DNA of 64,000 nt from contig CM049306.1 of NCBI GenBank assembly GCA_026874595.1, positions 34,054,019 to 34,118,018 on the forward strand, given 5' to 3'. Under the pieces are notes generated by a model, which made no database searches, was not told the origin of the DNA, and worked only from the letters and a program-made list of their open reading frames with translations. The position numbers and the translations under genes are program-made. Positions 14,381 through 28,001 of the stretch are shown in pieces. Position 1 is the stretch's first letter. Each line of letters begins with the position of its first letter. Source of the stretch: Sipunculus nudus. Taxonomy: Eukaryota; Annelida; Sipuncula; Golfingiida; Sipunculidae.

Positions 14381-14799
14381 GCTATTGGAAAATAAATGGA
14401 GATATATTACAAGGAGCAGAATTTGTGGAAAATCTGATCAAAGAAAAAAAAGTATGGGATAGAGAGTACAATAATATACAGAGAGTACAGTAATATAAAA
14501 GATGACAGGGTTAAATGGGAATTGTTTAAATACAAGATAAGACAGTTTAGTATAAAATATTGTAAAAAAAATAAGCTAAAGAAAGAAAAACAAAAGAAGA
14601 GAGTCTTAAACAAAAACTACAGGTATTACAAGAAAAATTAGACACATCCGAAGTATGCCATAGTCAAGCTTTACAAGATGAAATAACTTCAGTTACGAAT
14701 CAGCTGGCAGATATTGATAATTATAAAACACAAGGTTGTATGCTTAGATCTAAAATAAGATGGTTAGAACATGGAGAAAAAAATTCTTAATATTTCCTC

Positions 14800-16143
14800 A
14801 ACTTGGAGAAGTATAATAGTGGACAAAAATGTATAAGAAAATTAGTGTCAACTACAGGAGAAATAGTAACCAAAGGAAAAGAAATTTTAGAAATGCAAAA
14901 GGAATTTTTTCAGAAGTTATATTGTTCACAAGCAAACAACACTCAGAAGGAGTTGGATGAATACTTGGATAAAATAAAGTTGTCAATGTTATCCAAATTA
15001 AATTCAGAATATTTAGGTAAAGAAATTACAGAAGATGAATGTTATTTAACTCTAAAAACATTTGCAAACAACAAAAAGCCCAGAAAATTATGGCATATCT
15101 GCAGAATTAAAAAAAAAAATTCGGCTCAACTATGGTAGCATCATTTAATGGATCATTTCAAAAAGGGGAATTGTCGTCTTCTCAAAAACAGGCAATAATA
15201 ACATTAGTTGACAAGAAAAAGGATAGAACAGTATTAAACAATTGGAGGCCTATATCTCTGTTAAACGTAGATTACAAAATTTTATCAAAAACTTAAGCAT
15301 TAAGATTAACAAAGATCATGCCAGAAATTATTAATGCGAATCAAACTGGATATATTCAGGGAAGATATATAGGGGAAAATATAAGAATTTTATCAGACCT
15401 TTTAGAATATACAAGAATGAAAAATTTACCAGGGATATTAGTTAGTATAGATTTCAAAAAAGCTTCGATTCCTTGGAATGAAACTTTATGATATCAGTTT
15501 TGGAGAAATATAAATTTCCTTCCATATTTATCAATTGGATTCACATTTTATATAATAATATTGAAAGCTGTACAATAAATAATGGAGTTACATCTGGATA
15601 TTTTAAAGTTGAAAGAGGGTTTCGGCAAAGAGACCCTTTGTCCCCATATATATCTGTTTTAGCTGCTGAAGTAATGGCAGCATACATAAAGAGTTAAGAA
15701 AAAATAAAAGGATTAGAAGTTTCAGGATATCATTTTAAGTTACTTCAGGATATCATTTTAAGTTATTTCAGTATGCAGATGGTACGGTAGGAATTATTAA
15801 AGACAAAAGTTCAGCTAAATATTTCCTTGAGGTCATTTAACATTTTGGTACTTTTAGTGGTTTAAAAATTAATTATGAAAAATGTGAAGGTATGTGGATA
15901 GGTCAATATAGAAATAATAAGCAGAAACCACTAAGAATAAGATGGCCTGATAATCCAATAAAGTTTTTGGGAGTTTACATTTCATATGATAAAAAAGAAT
16001 CCGAGGATTTAAATTTTTTCTCTAAGATGAATTCAGTGCAAAATACATTGAAAATGTGGAAGCAGAGAGAACTGACATTTTTAGGAAAAATACAAGTAGC
16101 AAAATCATTCTTTTTTTTCAAAATTTTATTATTATATCTCTAA
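14800..16143 (+). pseudogene. LINE reverse transcriptase domain, several frames, altered active site
   Basis: Segments in different frames give the LINE reverse transcriptase blocks in order: an N-terminal region (14803-15138), NWRPISLLNVDYKILSK (about 15240-15290), NQTGYIQGRYIGENIR (about 15340-15385), VSIDFKKA (about 15440), GFRQRDPLSPY (about 15620-15650) and QYADGT (about 15770-15785). The catalytic box is YADG, not YADD, so the second catalytic Asp is lost. A 23-bp tandem duplication (15721-15743 and 15744-15766) directly precedes it and shifts the frame. The thumb region, with KFLGVYISYDKK, is in 15892-16143. Confidence 0.88.
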
Positions 16144-16334
16144 TGCATCAGTACCAGTAGACTTTTGTAAAAGAGTTGATGAACTTTTCGTCAGATTTAT
16201 GTGGAATGGAGGTAGAGAGAGAATAAGAGATTAAAATTAGTACAAGAAGTGGAAAATGGTGGTCTAAATGCTCCACATATAGAATCAATAATTTATACAT
16301 CAAGAGTAGCATGGCTTAAAAGATACATACAGGT

Positions 16335-17228
16335 ATGAGAAAACCATGGAAGGTGTTGTTTAGACATTTTTTACAGACACTCTGTCCAGATGTAGAGTTG
16401 TTGCTTAACAGTAATATAGAAATAAAAGATATAAAATTATTTAACATTCCAAGTTTTTACAAAGAAGTCTTAAAAAGTTATATAATGTTACGAATGAAAT
16501 ATTTTGAAAACGTTCCAGTTGAAAAGAAAATTATTTGGAATAATAAATTATTAAAAATTGACAATGCTTTAACCTATTGGAAACAGGATTAGATTTGTTT
16601 GATTACATTGGCAATATCAAGCCTTTTGAATTTTGGATTGGAAAAGGTATCTCAGGAATACATTTTTTTAAAATGGTATCCCTTGTGTCTAAGTTTAAAA
16701 ATCTTAAGTCGCAAAATTTAATTTTTATAGAGCCCTTTTCGTTTGCTTTTTATAATGGGGAGCAGATACTCGTATCTGGTGCATCTTCGAAAGTAATATG
16801 TCAGTGCTTTGGTACTATATTAAGAAAAGGGCCATACATTCCAAATATACGATTGCATGTCAGACGTATAGGTAGATTATAAGGAAGTATACAAGCTTCC
16901 CTATAAAATATGTTTGGACACAAAATCTAGAGTGTTTCAATATAAATTGCTTAATAATTGTTTAGTAAATAATTATTGGTTATTTAAATGGAAGATTAAA
17001 GATTCTGATTTATGTACTTTTTGTAAAAGAGAGCAAGAACAATTAATACACTTGTTTTGGTCTTGTTATAAGGGTAGAACACTATGGTCAGATATTGAAA
17101 GGTGGTGTAAACAAAAGGGTATTAATATTGATATAAATATCTCTACACTCATGTATGGAGCTCCAAGGGCACCAGTAGTAGGGAATTTAATTTTGTTTGT
17201 GGTAAAACAATATATTAATAGAGCTTGA
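16335..17228 (+). pseudogene. LINE ORF2 C-terminal region with zinc-binding motif
   Basis: Three open pieces (16335-16592, 16577-16882, 16914-17228) continue ORF2. The last shows VFQYKLLNN, then WKIKDSDLCTFCKREQEQ and LIHLFWSCYKGRTLW. This is a Cys-x2-Cys ... His ... Cys arrangement like the zinc-binding reverse transcriptase region found at the C-terminus of many LINEs. Two frame breaks separate the pieces. Coding similarity fades after about 17400. Confidence 0.8.
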
Positions 17229-18863
17229 AATAGTCAAGAAGGTCTATCATTTGATAAAGCATGCCAGGAAATCTGGATATATGCCAGAATAGAATTTATG
17301 ATGGCACAAAAAAATACCTTGGTAACTAAATTTTATAGTAGATGGGGAGAGTTTAGTTATGGGAGAGGTTTCATAAATTATAGGTATACAGATAATTAGA
17401 TGGTTTACTTTGAGAATACAGGTATTATATACATATTTACTGCATTATTATCAGATATTTTGTTTTGGGATTATATAAAACACCATATGGAATTGGATAA
17501 TACAATTTATATTGGTGAGACAGTGGTCCTTTATATACATATATATTGAAAGGATATCGAATTGTTTTGGAAACTTTCATTATTTGTTTTGTATGTATTG
17601 TATTTGTTTGTTTGTAATAAAAAAAGTGAACCTAGCTTTTCCATTATATATATACAACCTTGTTTCAATTTAAAATGAAATTTGTTTTTTGGAAAAAAAT
17701 CTAACTCCCCACTTATTATTGCCTTAATGGGGGTAACACGCGCAGTGGGCCACGTAGGCTTTTTGCCTCAAATCACGTAATTTAATTTGACCGGCGTCAT
17801 GCTGCTACTTCTGTAATCTTTATTCTGAACAGTCCATTTGAATCATTTTCAAGGTTTTATGTATCATTTATTTCAGACTTATCGTATGTAGATTCCATAG
17901 GTATACCCCAGACCACATTTACAAACCCATCTATGTTGTAAGCAATACAACACATACCTTTTCGATGACACCAAACGCCGAGCAGCCGCCCTGTTGTTCG
18001 CCTCAAGTTCTCAACACGCTGACCAGATAGCCTTAAACGAAGTGAACGCTTGGTGGCGCCAGTTTGATGGTACATAAATAGTAAAAGGGGGTGGCATTTT
18101 ACCCGGGGGGGGGGGGCGTCTTGCCCTGCTCTACACTATATCACAGAAAAACCTAACCTCTTATCGCTTAGTTATGCGTCGACTTTGCCTTAAATCGCAA
18201 TTGGGCGAAATAATCTGTTGTTAAGTAGTTAAAGTGAGTTTCGGGAACTTACATAAGAACGTTCGTAATGACGGACAAACGAACGGACGCAGTCCATAAT
18301 ATAATACGAACCGTATCAGAAGGGCGTATAACAAGCATTTTTAAAAACTGGTTGGGGTTTGTTGACTTCTGATCGCCTGAGTAAGTGGGTTCACTCAGAA
18401 ACAAAGAAAGCTAGCGTTGGTTCAGTAAAACTTTAAATACAATTCGACTAAAATGCCATTGATAACCTTTACAGAATACAGTATGTGCCAGTAGTGAGTA
18501 TTGGATGAGATGGCCCGCCAACAGGAAATAAGGCTTTATAAATCTGAAAGAACCCAGCGGAAAAAATACTAAATCAGACCAACCCTCGGTAATGCATTCC
18601 CCCGACATTCCCGTACTATATGATGCTATTAAACTGGATCTATTGCCGACAGGGGACCAACAGTTTACGTATTATAGACCGATGGATTCTTTAATCAAAT
18701 GAAGCCGAGTACATATTTCTTTAATATGAACAAGACGCCAGTAACACATACTTACAAACTTGTTTATTCCTTGGTTTATATATATCAGCTGGTTTATCAG
18801 CTGTTCTTTTTATTATTAATTTTTCATATATTGCATTCAAGTGAAATAATTATACATATTACT

Positions 18864-18905
18864 AGGGCTGGGTATCAGCATTGTTTCGTATTGTGATATT
18901 TTCAT
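18864..18905. repeat. hAT-like terminal remnant (TAGGGCTGGGTATC…)
   Basis: TAGGGCTGGGTATCAGCATT followed by TATTGTGATATTTTC resembles the inverse of the terminus at 1115-1217. No partner end is seen; a (TA)n tract follows. Confidence 0.4.
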
Positions 18906-18935
18906 TATATTATTTAACAGGCAATATACCTGTTT

Positions 18936-18939
<4 letters not shown>

Positions 18940-18991
<52 letters not shown>
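18940..18991. repeat. (AT)n microsatellite
   Basis: About 25 uninterrupted AT units. Confidence 0.97.
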
Positions 18992-18994
<3 letters not shown>

Positions 18995-21900
18995 AAATAC
19001 TAACTATCATGTCGAATAAAATGTATTTCCCAATTAAAAGCCGATAGAAACCAGTTTATTAAAGGTACTGTGGCAAAATTAATACTACTTATTGTAGATA
19101 GTACTGAAAGAAGCAATACTGTTCACATGAAACTTGATCCTCCTGCAAATGTAACGAGACAATACTATTAAATACTAAATAATTAGACCTTTGCACACTT
19201 GTCAAACAAACCTAATTAAACACTACCTACCAAATGACAGGAGTCGTGTTTTTAAACACGGTAGTGGCTTCAATCTCTGTCTTTCAATTATCCCCCACTC
19301 TTCCAAGTGTCTAATTTTGCAAGGAAGCCTTATTTTCTATTACGATAAGTCAGTTTGAGTCACCTTTGACAAAATGAACGTCAACATGGAATATCGACTG
19401 AATACACGAAGGCAAACAATGTTATGCAATTCAGCATCCCATAATAGGAAGCCCCCCCCCCCCATGGCGAAGGCTTAAATTCCTTTAAATGCAGATTTCT
19501 ATATTTCTATTTTTTTGTTTTATGTTCATGTGTGTGCTCGTCTTTTTTTTATCGACCATTAAAAAGCAGCATATTGATCTTAGCACTTGGTCTCACTATT
19601 CCTATATTTCAACGTTACTGTGTGCCAACGGTCCTCACGCAGCGGTTATACACTGATTATAGCTGGGTACAAGCCCTCATTGGTCTGATTCTTGGCCCAT
19701 ACCAGAAACAGTGTTATCAGACCAGCGAGAGCGGGTGTCAAATGTTTAGCATTTTGACTCAACGCACACAGCAGTCTCTGTAGTCTGATTACAATTATGT
19801 GCTCTGTGCGCACCATGGTTTTCCTGCCCAAAGAACCTTGCCATAGAAAGCAGCGGTTAACGCGAAAGGATTTCTGGGACAACAGCAGTGCATGTATAAC
19901 CGCTGCCCGAGGAACGCATTGTGGTTTATTACCGAAAGGTGACTTTCAAGCAATGTGTAAAGGCCTCAGATTCATGAATACTTCTCTACTCACTGTAGTA
20001 GTGAATTGCATGGTCATACCAGGGAATCGTTTCAGAAAATCAGATTTGTACGTATATTGAACGGACAAATTATTGGGCTTCAAAGAATAATACTACTATA
20101 GCTTTTAACAAGGAAAAAATTTAAATGATTTCTGACTATGATAAAGCCTACAGTTTTGAAACTAAACATTCTGGAATATATCTTATACATATATATACAA
20201 CGTAAAGCCGTTCCTAAATTGCCTCATTGACTTCTTAAGTACCTCTGGACATACTTGTATGTAAGTTGTTTAATTCCACGAGAAGTAAAAAAAAACCCCT
20301 CTTTATATCAGCTTCAAATGAATCGAATCTTTATGAATTGGGCACGCATCACTTTTGACAAACGCTGCCATTTTCAGCAATACCCACGACTCACAGGGGA
20401 GACTTCACGAGCAGCTATAAGTCTTTGAAAAGGAGTTCAGCAAATAACTCTCCCAACCTCAGTGAAATTGTTTACAAAACATTAAAGGGATATAATAAGA
20501 AGTAATATTATGCCTATTCTTTCACACTATCAGTTCAGTTTTGAATTGAACATAAGTTTTCCAGCAAAAACATCCCAGAACACAGTCACAGTACCTCGCA
20601 TACGGCTGTTTAACACCTTGTTATGGTTCGATATGTTGGTAAACACAGTTCACGTGTATCTGTTTACCATAACAACGCCGCGTGAGCGGAGGTCCGATTG
20701 TGAGCCGCAACACGCGGTGTTACAGCCAGTGGGAACATGTATTACATTTCTCGGGTCAAGTCAGACAAGGCATCTCCTGATTCACACGTGTTGTGGTTCC
20801 GCGATGCAAATAGCCCACTCGCAATGTTTATGTTGACATTTAGTATCGCGCCCAGTCCACTGTTTTTAACCCCGGTTTACAGGAGTAAGTAGATGGTTTC
20901 AAGGCAATATTGTGGCAGGTACAGATTTATTTGAAAGGGAAGAAGCTTTTTTTCATTCAACATGCTTTATAGGTGATTGGGCCCCTTAAATCACCACACA
21001 AACACTCATATTTATGTTATTTGCCTTGAAACAATCTTTATCCAACAAATTTGATCGGACATCATTTTTTTCTTCACTACATTTATACCTTCGCCGCTGG
21101 TGTATTTATAGAAGATTGTATGTGTCAGATTTTGACTTCAACATGCAATCCCTGCAGCAGAGTTGTTCTGTTTTGAGTCCGAGTCGGCGCAGTGTGACCT
21201 CGCTTTAGACATTTTACCTGATCGGAATATGAGCACATTTAACTAAACATTTACTTAGAATAATGTTTCTCTCTGCCTTAGTGGGATGTCACTTTCTTTA
21301 CAAGTTTACACCCGAGGGCACTTACGATAATTAACACTTTGGGTTTACATTTTATTTTATCATATATGTTTTACCTTTTAGAGGAATCGTATGAGTTATT
21401 GTCGACCTAAGTGAGGTTGGTCATGTACTATAGGAACGCCGAGAAAATATATGATTTTTCAGCTACTTAGAGAAAATGAAACGTCTCTAAATAGAACATG
21501 CTTTTATTGAGGGTTGTGCACATCAAGTTGATGAAACGCTTTAGACAGATAAAGCTGATCATATGTCACATTAAAACTCGCTTTCCACGGTGACAAAAAA
21601 ACTAACAAAACCCTTAAGGTACGAACACTTATTTATTAGCGTATGGCATAATGCGATTGCTCAATTTTTTTTCCTGCGAAAGTCTGAAAAGAGCTTTTCT
21701 GCTTAGAGACTTCTGTGGCGGTTTGACCCATAAAACAGACATATTCTGAAGAATAGGGGTTTAAATCAAAATGTGACCTGAAACATCAAGAACACATTGT
21801 TATCACTAATTAGTAGTCGATATCAGAAGCGATATTACGGCATTGGACTTTGAATCTGGCTCCAGTCTTGGTAATTGAAGATCATTTCTGTTACTAAATA

Positions 21901-23118
21901 AAATATCCGCCTGTCTAGGCTTCTATGTGGCCTGATAATGCGCCTTTTCAAATCGCAATGACAGATTGGCAAAATTGTTCTAGCCCATAGAATAGGGGGT
22001 GAGTTATAGGAGACAGTGTGCTAATACAGGAAAATCGGGCTCCCGGTAGGCGAACATGTCTGGCCATAATAAAATACAATTGTGTGAAGCTACGTCAGGA
22101 AATGAGGCATCGTACCTTAATAATGACCCCTGAGCACTTATCTTTTATTTACGGGTGATTTAAAACCCGGGTGGTCTGAGGTCAGGGTCAATAGTACATG
22201 CACGTGGCCATAAGAGATTAATTTCCACTTACTTTGCTTTCTGTAAATTCACAGATACCGCAAGGTTTTAGTCAGATCTAAATCTGACCATCAATGTTGA
22301 CTTGATTATTAAACATATTTGATGGCACATTTTAGTCACCACCAAACACATGCACTAAGATGGGATTACACATTCCAAATGTTATTTATCTTTGAAACTA
22401 AAAAAAGTGTTTATAATGATCACAGGTATATCAGTTTAATTAGACAAAGTACATTTGTTGTAAACTAATTACGAATAAATACCAAGTTTTAACCGACAGG
22501 TTCTTATCTTGAGCAAATTCCCTTTCTCCTGGTATTGGCCAATTCCGATAGCTGACGTATATCATCTTAAGACAACCCCTTATATAAACAGTTTGTAAAC
22601 AAAATAGGCCAGAAAACGCTGCTCAACCTGCACAACATATTTAACAAGCCACCTTCAGTTACATGTTTTTTTTTCTCTTTGTAAACATTGACCGTATTTA
22701 ATAAAAGAATGTACATACACAGGATCATACAATCATCACAAAGAGATTCTATGATTCTTCCTCAGCAGGACTTACCTAGACTTTATTAATATATACGCAG
22801 AGTAAGCCAGAGATCACACAAAGTTTACAGACAACACAGGTGAAAACCCTGCTCTAAACTTGACTCTACCAGTGGTAGTTATTAATATACAAAGTATTTG
22901 CTTGAAATTATTGTTATCTGAACTTATCATCATTTTTTAATCCGAAACTAATCAAACGGAATGTGGTGTTTTGTATTATTGGTTATGGATTTTTACACAC
23001 TAAGCAGAGGTTCACACTTTAATTTTGAAGAAATGTTTAATTCGATATTTTATAGCAGTATACTGATCATGGAGACCAGTGAAATACGTAATCATTCTTG
23101 AGCAAATATATGAGAAAT

Positions 23119-23151
23119 GTGTGTATGTGTGTGTGCATGTGCGTGTGTGTA
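23119..23151. repeat. Imperfect (TG)n microsatellite
   Basis: TG repeats with A and C interruptions; a second TG-rich tract lies at about 23371-23407. Confidence 0.9.
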
Positions 23152-23879
23152 AATACATCCTTGGCAAAATATCAGTGCTCATTTCCCCTGGTAACGTTAG
23201 TTATGAATTTAAATTATGTTCATATATATTGTATTTGGATATTGCTCGGTTATTCCTTTTTCCGAATATATTATTTTCACACGGCGGATAATACTTTATA
23301 TAAACTCAAATAACCAACAACGACTGAAGACACACACACCGCGCAAACCTACCATCACCCATCTACCACACATTTATATATATATGTGTGTGTTTGTGTG
23401 TGGTTGTGAGAGAGAGGTTCAAATCTTATCAGTTTTTCTTTGCAATGTGGATCGCACATCATTCTTACTTCTTTCGGCAATAACCGAAGGCTGCAGACTA
23501 CAGTTCCGCGGGGTTCTACAGATTACTTTGTGCGGATTACCGCCACTTGAGACGAAAATCTATATCGACCATACACCGGTTATGTCAGAGGCCTATTCTT
23601 AGTCGATAGATAGGCTGATTTTAGAGTGTTGTTCTCCAATAACCAAACCTAAATGTCTTACTTGGATTCGTTCACCTCCTTTGGTAAATTGATACAACAT
23701 GTGACCTTGGTTACTATGGTTCATAATCCGACGTGTTTGTTCCTCCTGTCGATAATGATATCCGGTTACGCCTTAAGCTTGTTTTGTCAAAGAGTTCTAT
23801 CTCATTCTGGCGTTGAGAAATGAGTGATGGTGATTTGGTATACAGGACTGCTTGTAAATCTTAAATGTTTTTCGCTTGT

Positions 23880-23900
23880 ACACACACACACACACACCAT

Positions 23901-23955
<55 letters not shown>
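23880..23955. repeat. (CA)n(TA)n compound microsatellite
   Basis: CA repeats with one CAT break, passing into about 17 TA units. Confidence 0.96.
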
Positions 23956-23958
<3 letters not shown>

Positions 23959-24488
23959 AACAATGAGACTCTCAGATTCAAGGGGCTGCCCAGGTCAGCA
24001 AATTGGTAGACAATGCAATATCATCCAACCGCACCACCTTTATCATTAACAGATACACACTCAAAAGTATTATTTCATATTGACCGCATAATGCAATTGA
24101 AGATTAGATTCAGATACTTTGCATACGTATACCGGGGATATCACATGTCCCTGATACAGTTTATAATCTGTTGTTTATATCTGCTGAGAGAAGTGCATTT
24201 GACTTTTTTTCATATAATATAACTTGAAACTACTCGTATATTGACAATCTGAAATTGGAATTTCTAAAAGACAAATTTCCATGTTACTATAAACATACAT
24301 GTAAAACTATCGATATTGTAGATGTTTTTATTTGGAAGGTCATTTAAAGCTAACAATGGAAAGACATTTGTATTTTTAAATTAATTAGTTCGCGAGTTCC
24401 GGATCTCTTTAAGTACAGTATTCCCTCTACTTATCATTGAAACCATCCCTTCCTTAATGCCTGGAAAAAAAATATGCCAACACAATAA

Positions 24489-25219
24489 TGTTACGGAACC
24501 TAATATAAAACCAGATCATGTATGCGTGATGAACATAAATTTTGTGAAAGGAGATAAAAAAATCAGATTCTGTAACACTAGGCAGTGTGAAATGTATAGG
24601 GGAATGAATAAAGAAGTCAGTGTTTTTTTTGTTAACAAATAACTATAACTTATTCTTTAAGCAACCCTAACATTACAATATACTAAATCAATACAATAAC
24701 ACAGTATAACAGCAGTATAACAACAAATCAATACAATCACACAGTAAAATAAACAAAGTGCGCAGTACGTGCATACCACCACTGTCACAGCGATGAGTCC
24801 TTTAAAATGTATAAGCCGGACGAACAGTTCACACACATTCTCTCGGAGAATAACAGTCCAATGTAAGCTCTTGTAACAATCCCGAAAGTAAACTGATGAT
24901 CAAATAAGATTCGTCACAATTCCAGAAGAAAATCTATAATTGCCTACAAACTGACATACACGCTTCTGTGTCCGCTGGAATATTCTCTCACCTTTCTCCC
25001 GGCTCTAAAACACAGCCCCTATTTATAACTCTTCATCCGAAAACTCTAGAAAATTCCCTTTCACGAACAATCGAAAAGAACAACACACATGCACAGACGG
25101 AACATTCGAGACAGGCACGGCAAGGAGCGAGAGTTCAACCAGTACGGATTAAACTGAGAGTGCAACACCCGGCCAGGCGAGGCCGCCCATGTTACACAAT
25201 AAAAAGGGCACCTGTAACA
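24489..25219 (-). repeat. Solo LTR of the Gmr1-like family, with 4-bp target duplication
   Basis: On the minus strand it starts TGTTACAGGTGCCC and ends GGTTCCGTAACA. Both sides carry ATAA (24485-24488 and 25220-25223), a 4-bp target duplication. TATAAATAG is at 25019-25027 (minus strand). No internal element sequence is adjacent. It is closely similar to the LTR at 51163-51952. A solo LTR is the usual product of recombination between the two LTRs of one insertion. Confidence 0.9.
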
Positions 25220-26061
25220 ATAATCAATGCAAGAAACAGCCATAGTGTCGAACGCAGGCAGGCAGACCGGTTACAAAATCTATTTACTGAGGCTTATGGG
25301 GTAATAGGATACAAAGTATAGGTTATATTTGGATTATAGGATGTATGCATTGATTATGTATAGACTATCATTACACAGCTAGGCGCCCCTCCAACGCGAA
25401 GGACAGCGTATATAATCTTGCACGAAGGGGAAAAATATAACGGTCATTTCTGATGAATAGTGAATAGTTTGATTATTGAATATTCATAACTTTTCACAGA
25501 ATAAATGTATATATTTATGTCATTTTTATCTTATATTTTACGAAAACAGTATATCACATTTTCAAATTAGTCCTTAATGAATTTATATTAAGTTTAAACT
25601 GATATTAAATCACCATATCTCGGCTTTTATAGGATCATATACAATACGTTGATACATGATTTCCACAACCCGTAGGTTTCGTGCATTCGTGTATCTTGTG
25701 TGATTATTTACGGTTGTGTCTCCGTTGTGTAATGGAGATGTAAACTAAAATTCGCACGGACTGCGGCATGCGAAATGGGGCATGCGTGTTGAGAGAGTAA
25801 ATACCGATATGTCCCGGCACGGCAACATGCGTACATATTTTCCGTGACATAAGGAATCTCATCATATTTAGGACTATTTAGTCAATACCGAATATATCCG
25901 AATTCCGTTTATGAAGGAATATTAGCTTGAAAGTTTCCGTTATGGAGCGCGTCTCTTCTGAACATCATAATCTTAATCTGTAGCTGTTCTAGTCTCATGA
26001 GTTACCTCGGTCAGACATTAGCCCAATTTACACAAGAACTAGATGTGTCGGAACGACACGA
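25220..26061. other. No gene seen
   Basis: Non-coding sequence between the solo LTR and the tandem-core element; AT-rich with no repeats that I can pair within the window. Confidence 0.55.
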
Positions 26062-26429
26062 ATGCCCCCGCCTGGGGCAAATTAGAAACATTAGTTAAAT
26101 TTTGTAATTTTTTTTAAGTTCAGGAGGTGTTGTATGGTCAAAAGTAGGTCAACAAGGGCAAAATGCAAACTTGATCTGTAAAGGGTCATTATCAAGCATC
26201 ATACCAAAAATCAGGCCAGTATCTGCAGGCAATGTGAAAAATAAGTCCATATATGTGCATTTTTCATGAAAATTTCTGTCTTTCATGCAATTTTCTATGT
26301 TCAGAATCTGTCATATGGTGAAAAATAGGTTAACTGGGACGAAACACGAACTCGATCTGTAAGTCGTCATTATGCGCCCACAGACCAAACATTAAGCCAG
26401 TATCTGTAAGCATTGCATTGCAAAACTAG

Positions 26430-27095
26430 AATAATAGCAAACGTTGATAATCATTTATAAATTTAAATTGGAGAGGTATATACCATGTTTCATAACAATC
26501 CATCAAATGCTTCCTGAGAAATAAGCTCCTAAGTTTTTTTCTATACTAAGCTCTGTGACCTTGAAAAGAAGGTCAAGATCACCCATCTTTGAACTTGACC
26601 AAGATTTTGTAAATATAATGCAACAGCACTGAAGAAATGAAGTTCCTGTGTTGAATACCTTTGGAGATATCCTGCACAAAAGGCCAAAATTGAAAAAATC
26701 CGATAAAATTTCATTAAAAAATCAGAAATTGCAGGTGGCGCCACCAAAATTGTGCAGCACATACAGACCATCAGTCCCAATGATCATAGTTAGTTTTGTG
26801 AAAATCCACACAATGGTTCCTGAGATATGAGTGTTTTTCTATAATCAGCTCTAAAATGTAGAAAAATGGGTCAAGGTCACCCATCTTCGAACTTGACCGA
26901 GATTTTATCGATATACATCTTCACTGATGAAATAAAATTCCAACGGTGAATCCTTTTAGAGATATCCCGTTCACAAGGTAAAAGTTAGCAGACGCGGAAC
27001 GGACAGACGGACAGACACCGGACGGACAGATGGACGGACAGACGGACAGCTTGGGTGACGACAATAGCCCATCAGCCTATGAGCTGAGGGCTAAA
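26430..27095. repeat. Nested repeat block with two similar halves and GGACAGACGGACAG tract
   Basis: Two halves share phrases such as CACCCATCTT(T/C)GAACTTGACC, about 310 bp apart (near 26582 and 26880), and GAGATATCC. The second half ends in a GGACAGACGGACAG-rich stretch (about 26998-27050), then GGGCTAAAAATGG. It splits the 178-181-bp array, so it either inserted later or was captured and amplified with it. This style of repeat is familiar from bivalve genomes (inference). Confidence 0.6.
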
Positions 27096-27103
27096 AATGG
27101 CTG

Positions 27104-28001
27104 TACATGTGTATTTGTCATGAAAATTTCTATTTTTCATGAATTTTTCTAAGTTTAGGAGCCGTAAAACGGTCAAAAGTAGGTCAACCGGGACGAAACG
27201 CGAACTCGATCTGTAACTGGTCATTATCTGCCCACACACAAAAAAAGGCCAATATCTGCAGGCATTGCGAAAAAAAGTCCGTACATGTGTATTTGTCATG
27301 AAAATTTCTATTTTTAATGAAATTTTCTAAGTTTAGGAGCCGTAAAACGGTCAAAAGTAGGTCAACCGGGACGAAACGCGAACTCGATCTGTAACTGGTC
27401 ATTATCTGCCCACACACAAAAAATCAGGCCAATATCTGCAGGCATTGCGAAAAAAGTCCGTACATGTGTATTTGTCATGAAAATTTCTATTTTTAATGAA
27501 ATTTTCTAAGTTTAGGAGCCGTAAAACGGTCAAAGGTAGGTCAACCAGGACGAAACGGGAACTCGATCTGTAACTGGTCATTATCTGCCCACACACCAAA
27601 AATCAGGCCAATATCTGCAGGCATTGCGAAAAAAAGTCCGTACATGTGTAATTGTCATGAAAATTTCTATTTTTCATGAAATTTTCTTAGTTTAGGAGCC
27701 GTAAAACAGTCAAAAGTAGGTCAACCGGGACGAAACGCGAACTCGATCTGTAACTGGTCATTATCTGCCCACACACAAAAAATCAGGCCAATATCTGCAG
27801 GCACTGCGAAAAAAAGGCCGTACATGTGTATTTGTCATGAAAATTTCTATTTTTCATGAAATTTTCTTAGTTTAGGAGCCGTAAAACAGTCAAAAGTAGG
27901 TCAACCGGGACGAAACGCGAACTCGATCTGTAACTGGTCATTATCTGCCCACACACCAAAAAATCAGGCCAATATCTGCAGGCATTGCGAAAAAAAGTCC
28001 G
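27104..28001. repeat. Tandem repeat of 178-181 bp, five copies
   Basis: Units starting TACATGTGTATTTGTCATGA (one copy has ATTTGTC preceded by A) begin at 27104, 27282, 27461, 27641 and 27821, and the array ends at about 28001. They are nearly identical, with small differences in A-runs. Two older units (about 26108-26425) precede the nested insertion. Uniformity of the five suggests recent expansion. Confidence 0.93.

Larger units (their letters stand above)
13600..17626 (+). mobile_element. L1/Tx1-type LINE retrotransposon, degenerate ORF2
   Basis: Endonuclease, reverse transcriptase and a C-terminal zinc-binding region follow in order over about 4 kb on the plus strand, in several frames. 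The coding remains end near 17400, and AATAAAAAAAG at 17617-17626 is a possible polyadenylation signal and tail. I see no ORF1 upstream; 13000-13600 has no recognisable protein. Multiple stops and shifts show it cannot make protein. Clade is judged from the motif style and is tentative between L1 and Tx1. Confidence 0.88.
17627..24488. other. No gene seen; non-coding DNA with microsatellites
   Basis: Contains the hAT-like end and microsatellites listed separately. The stretch 17940-18080 is GC-richer and has a 72-codon minus-strand frame that I do not recognise. 19600-20060 and 20510-20840 have overlapping short frames on both strands and no family motif. Confidence 0.5.

Noticed and set aside
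17857-18075. 72-codon minus-strand frame in a GC-richer patch
   Set aside because: Some conserved-looking composition, but I could not assign it to a gene or repeat family.
27072-27599. Three overlapping minus-strand frames with repeated peptides
   Set aside because: They are translations of the 178-181-bp tandem array, not genes.
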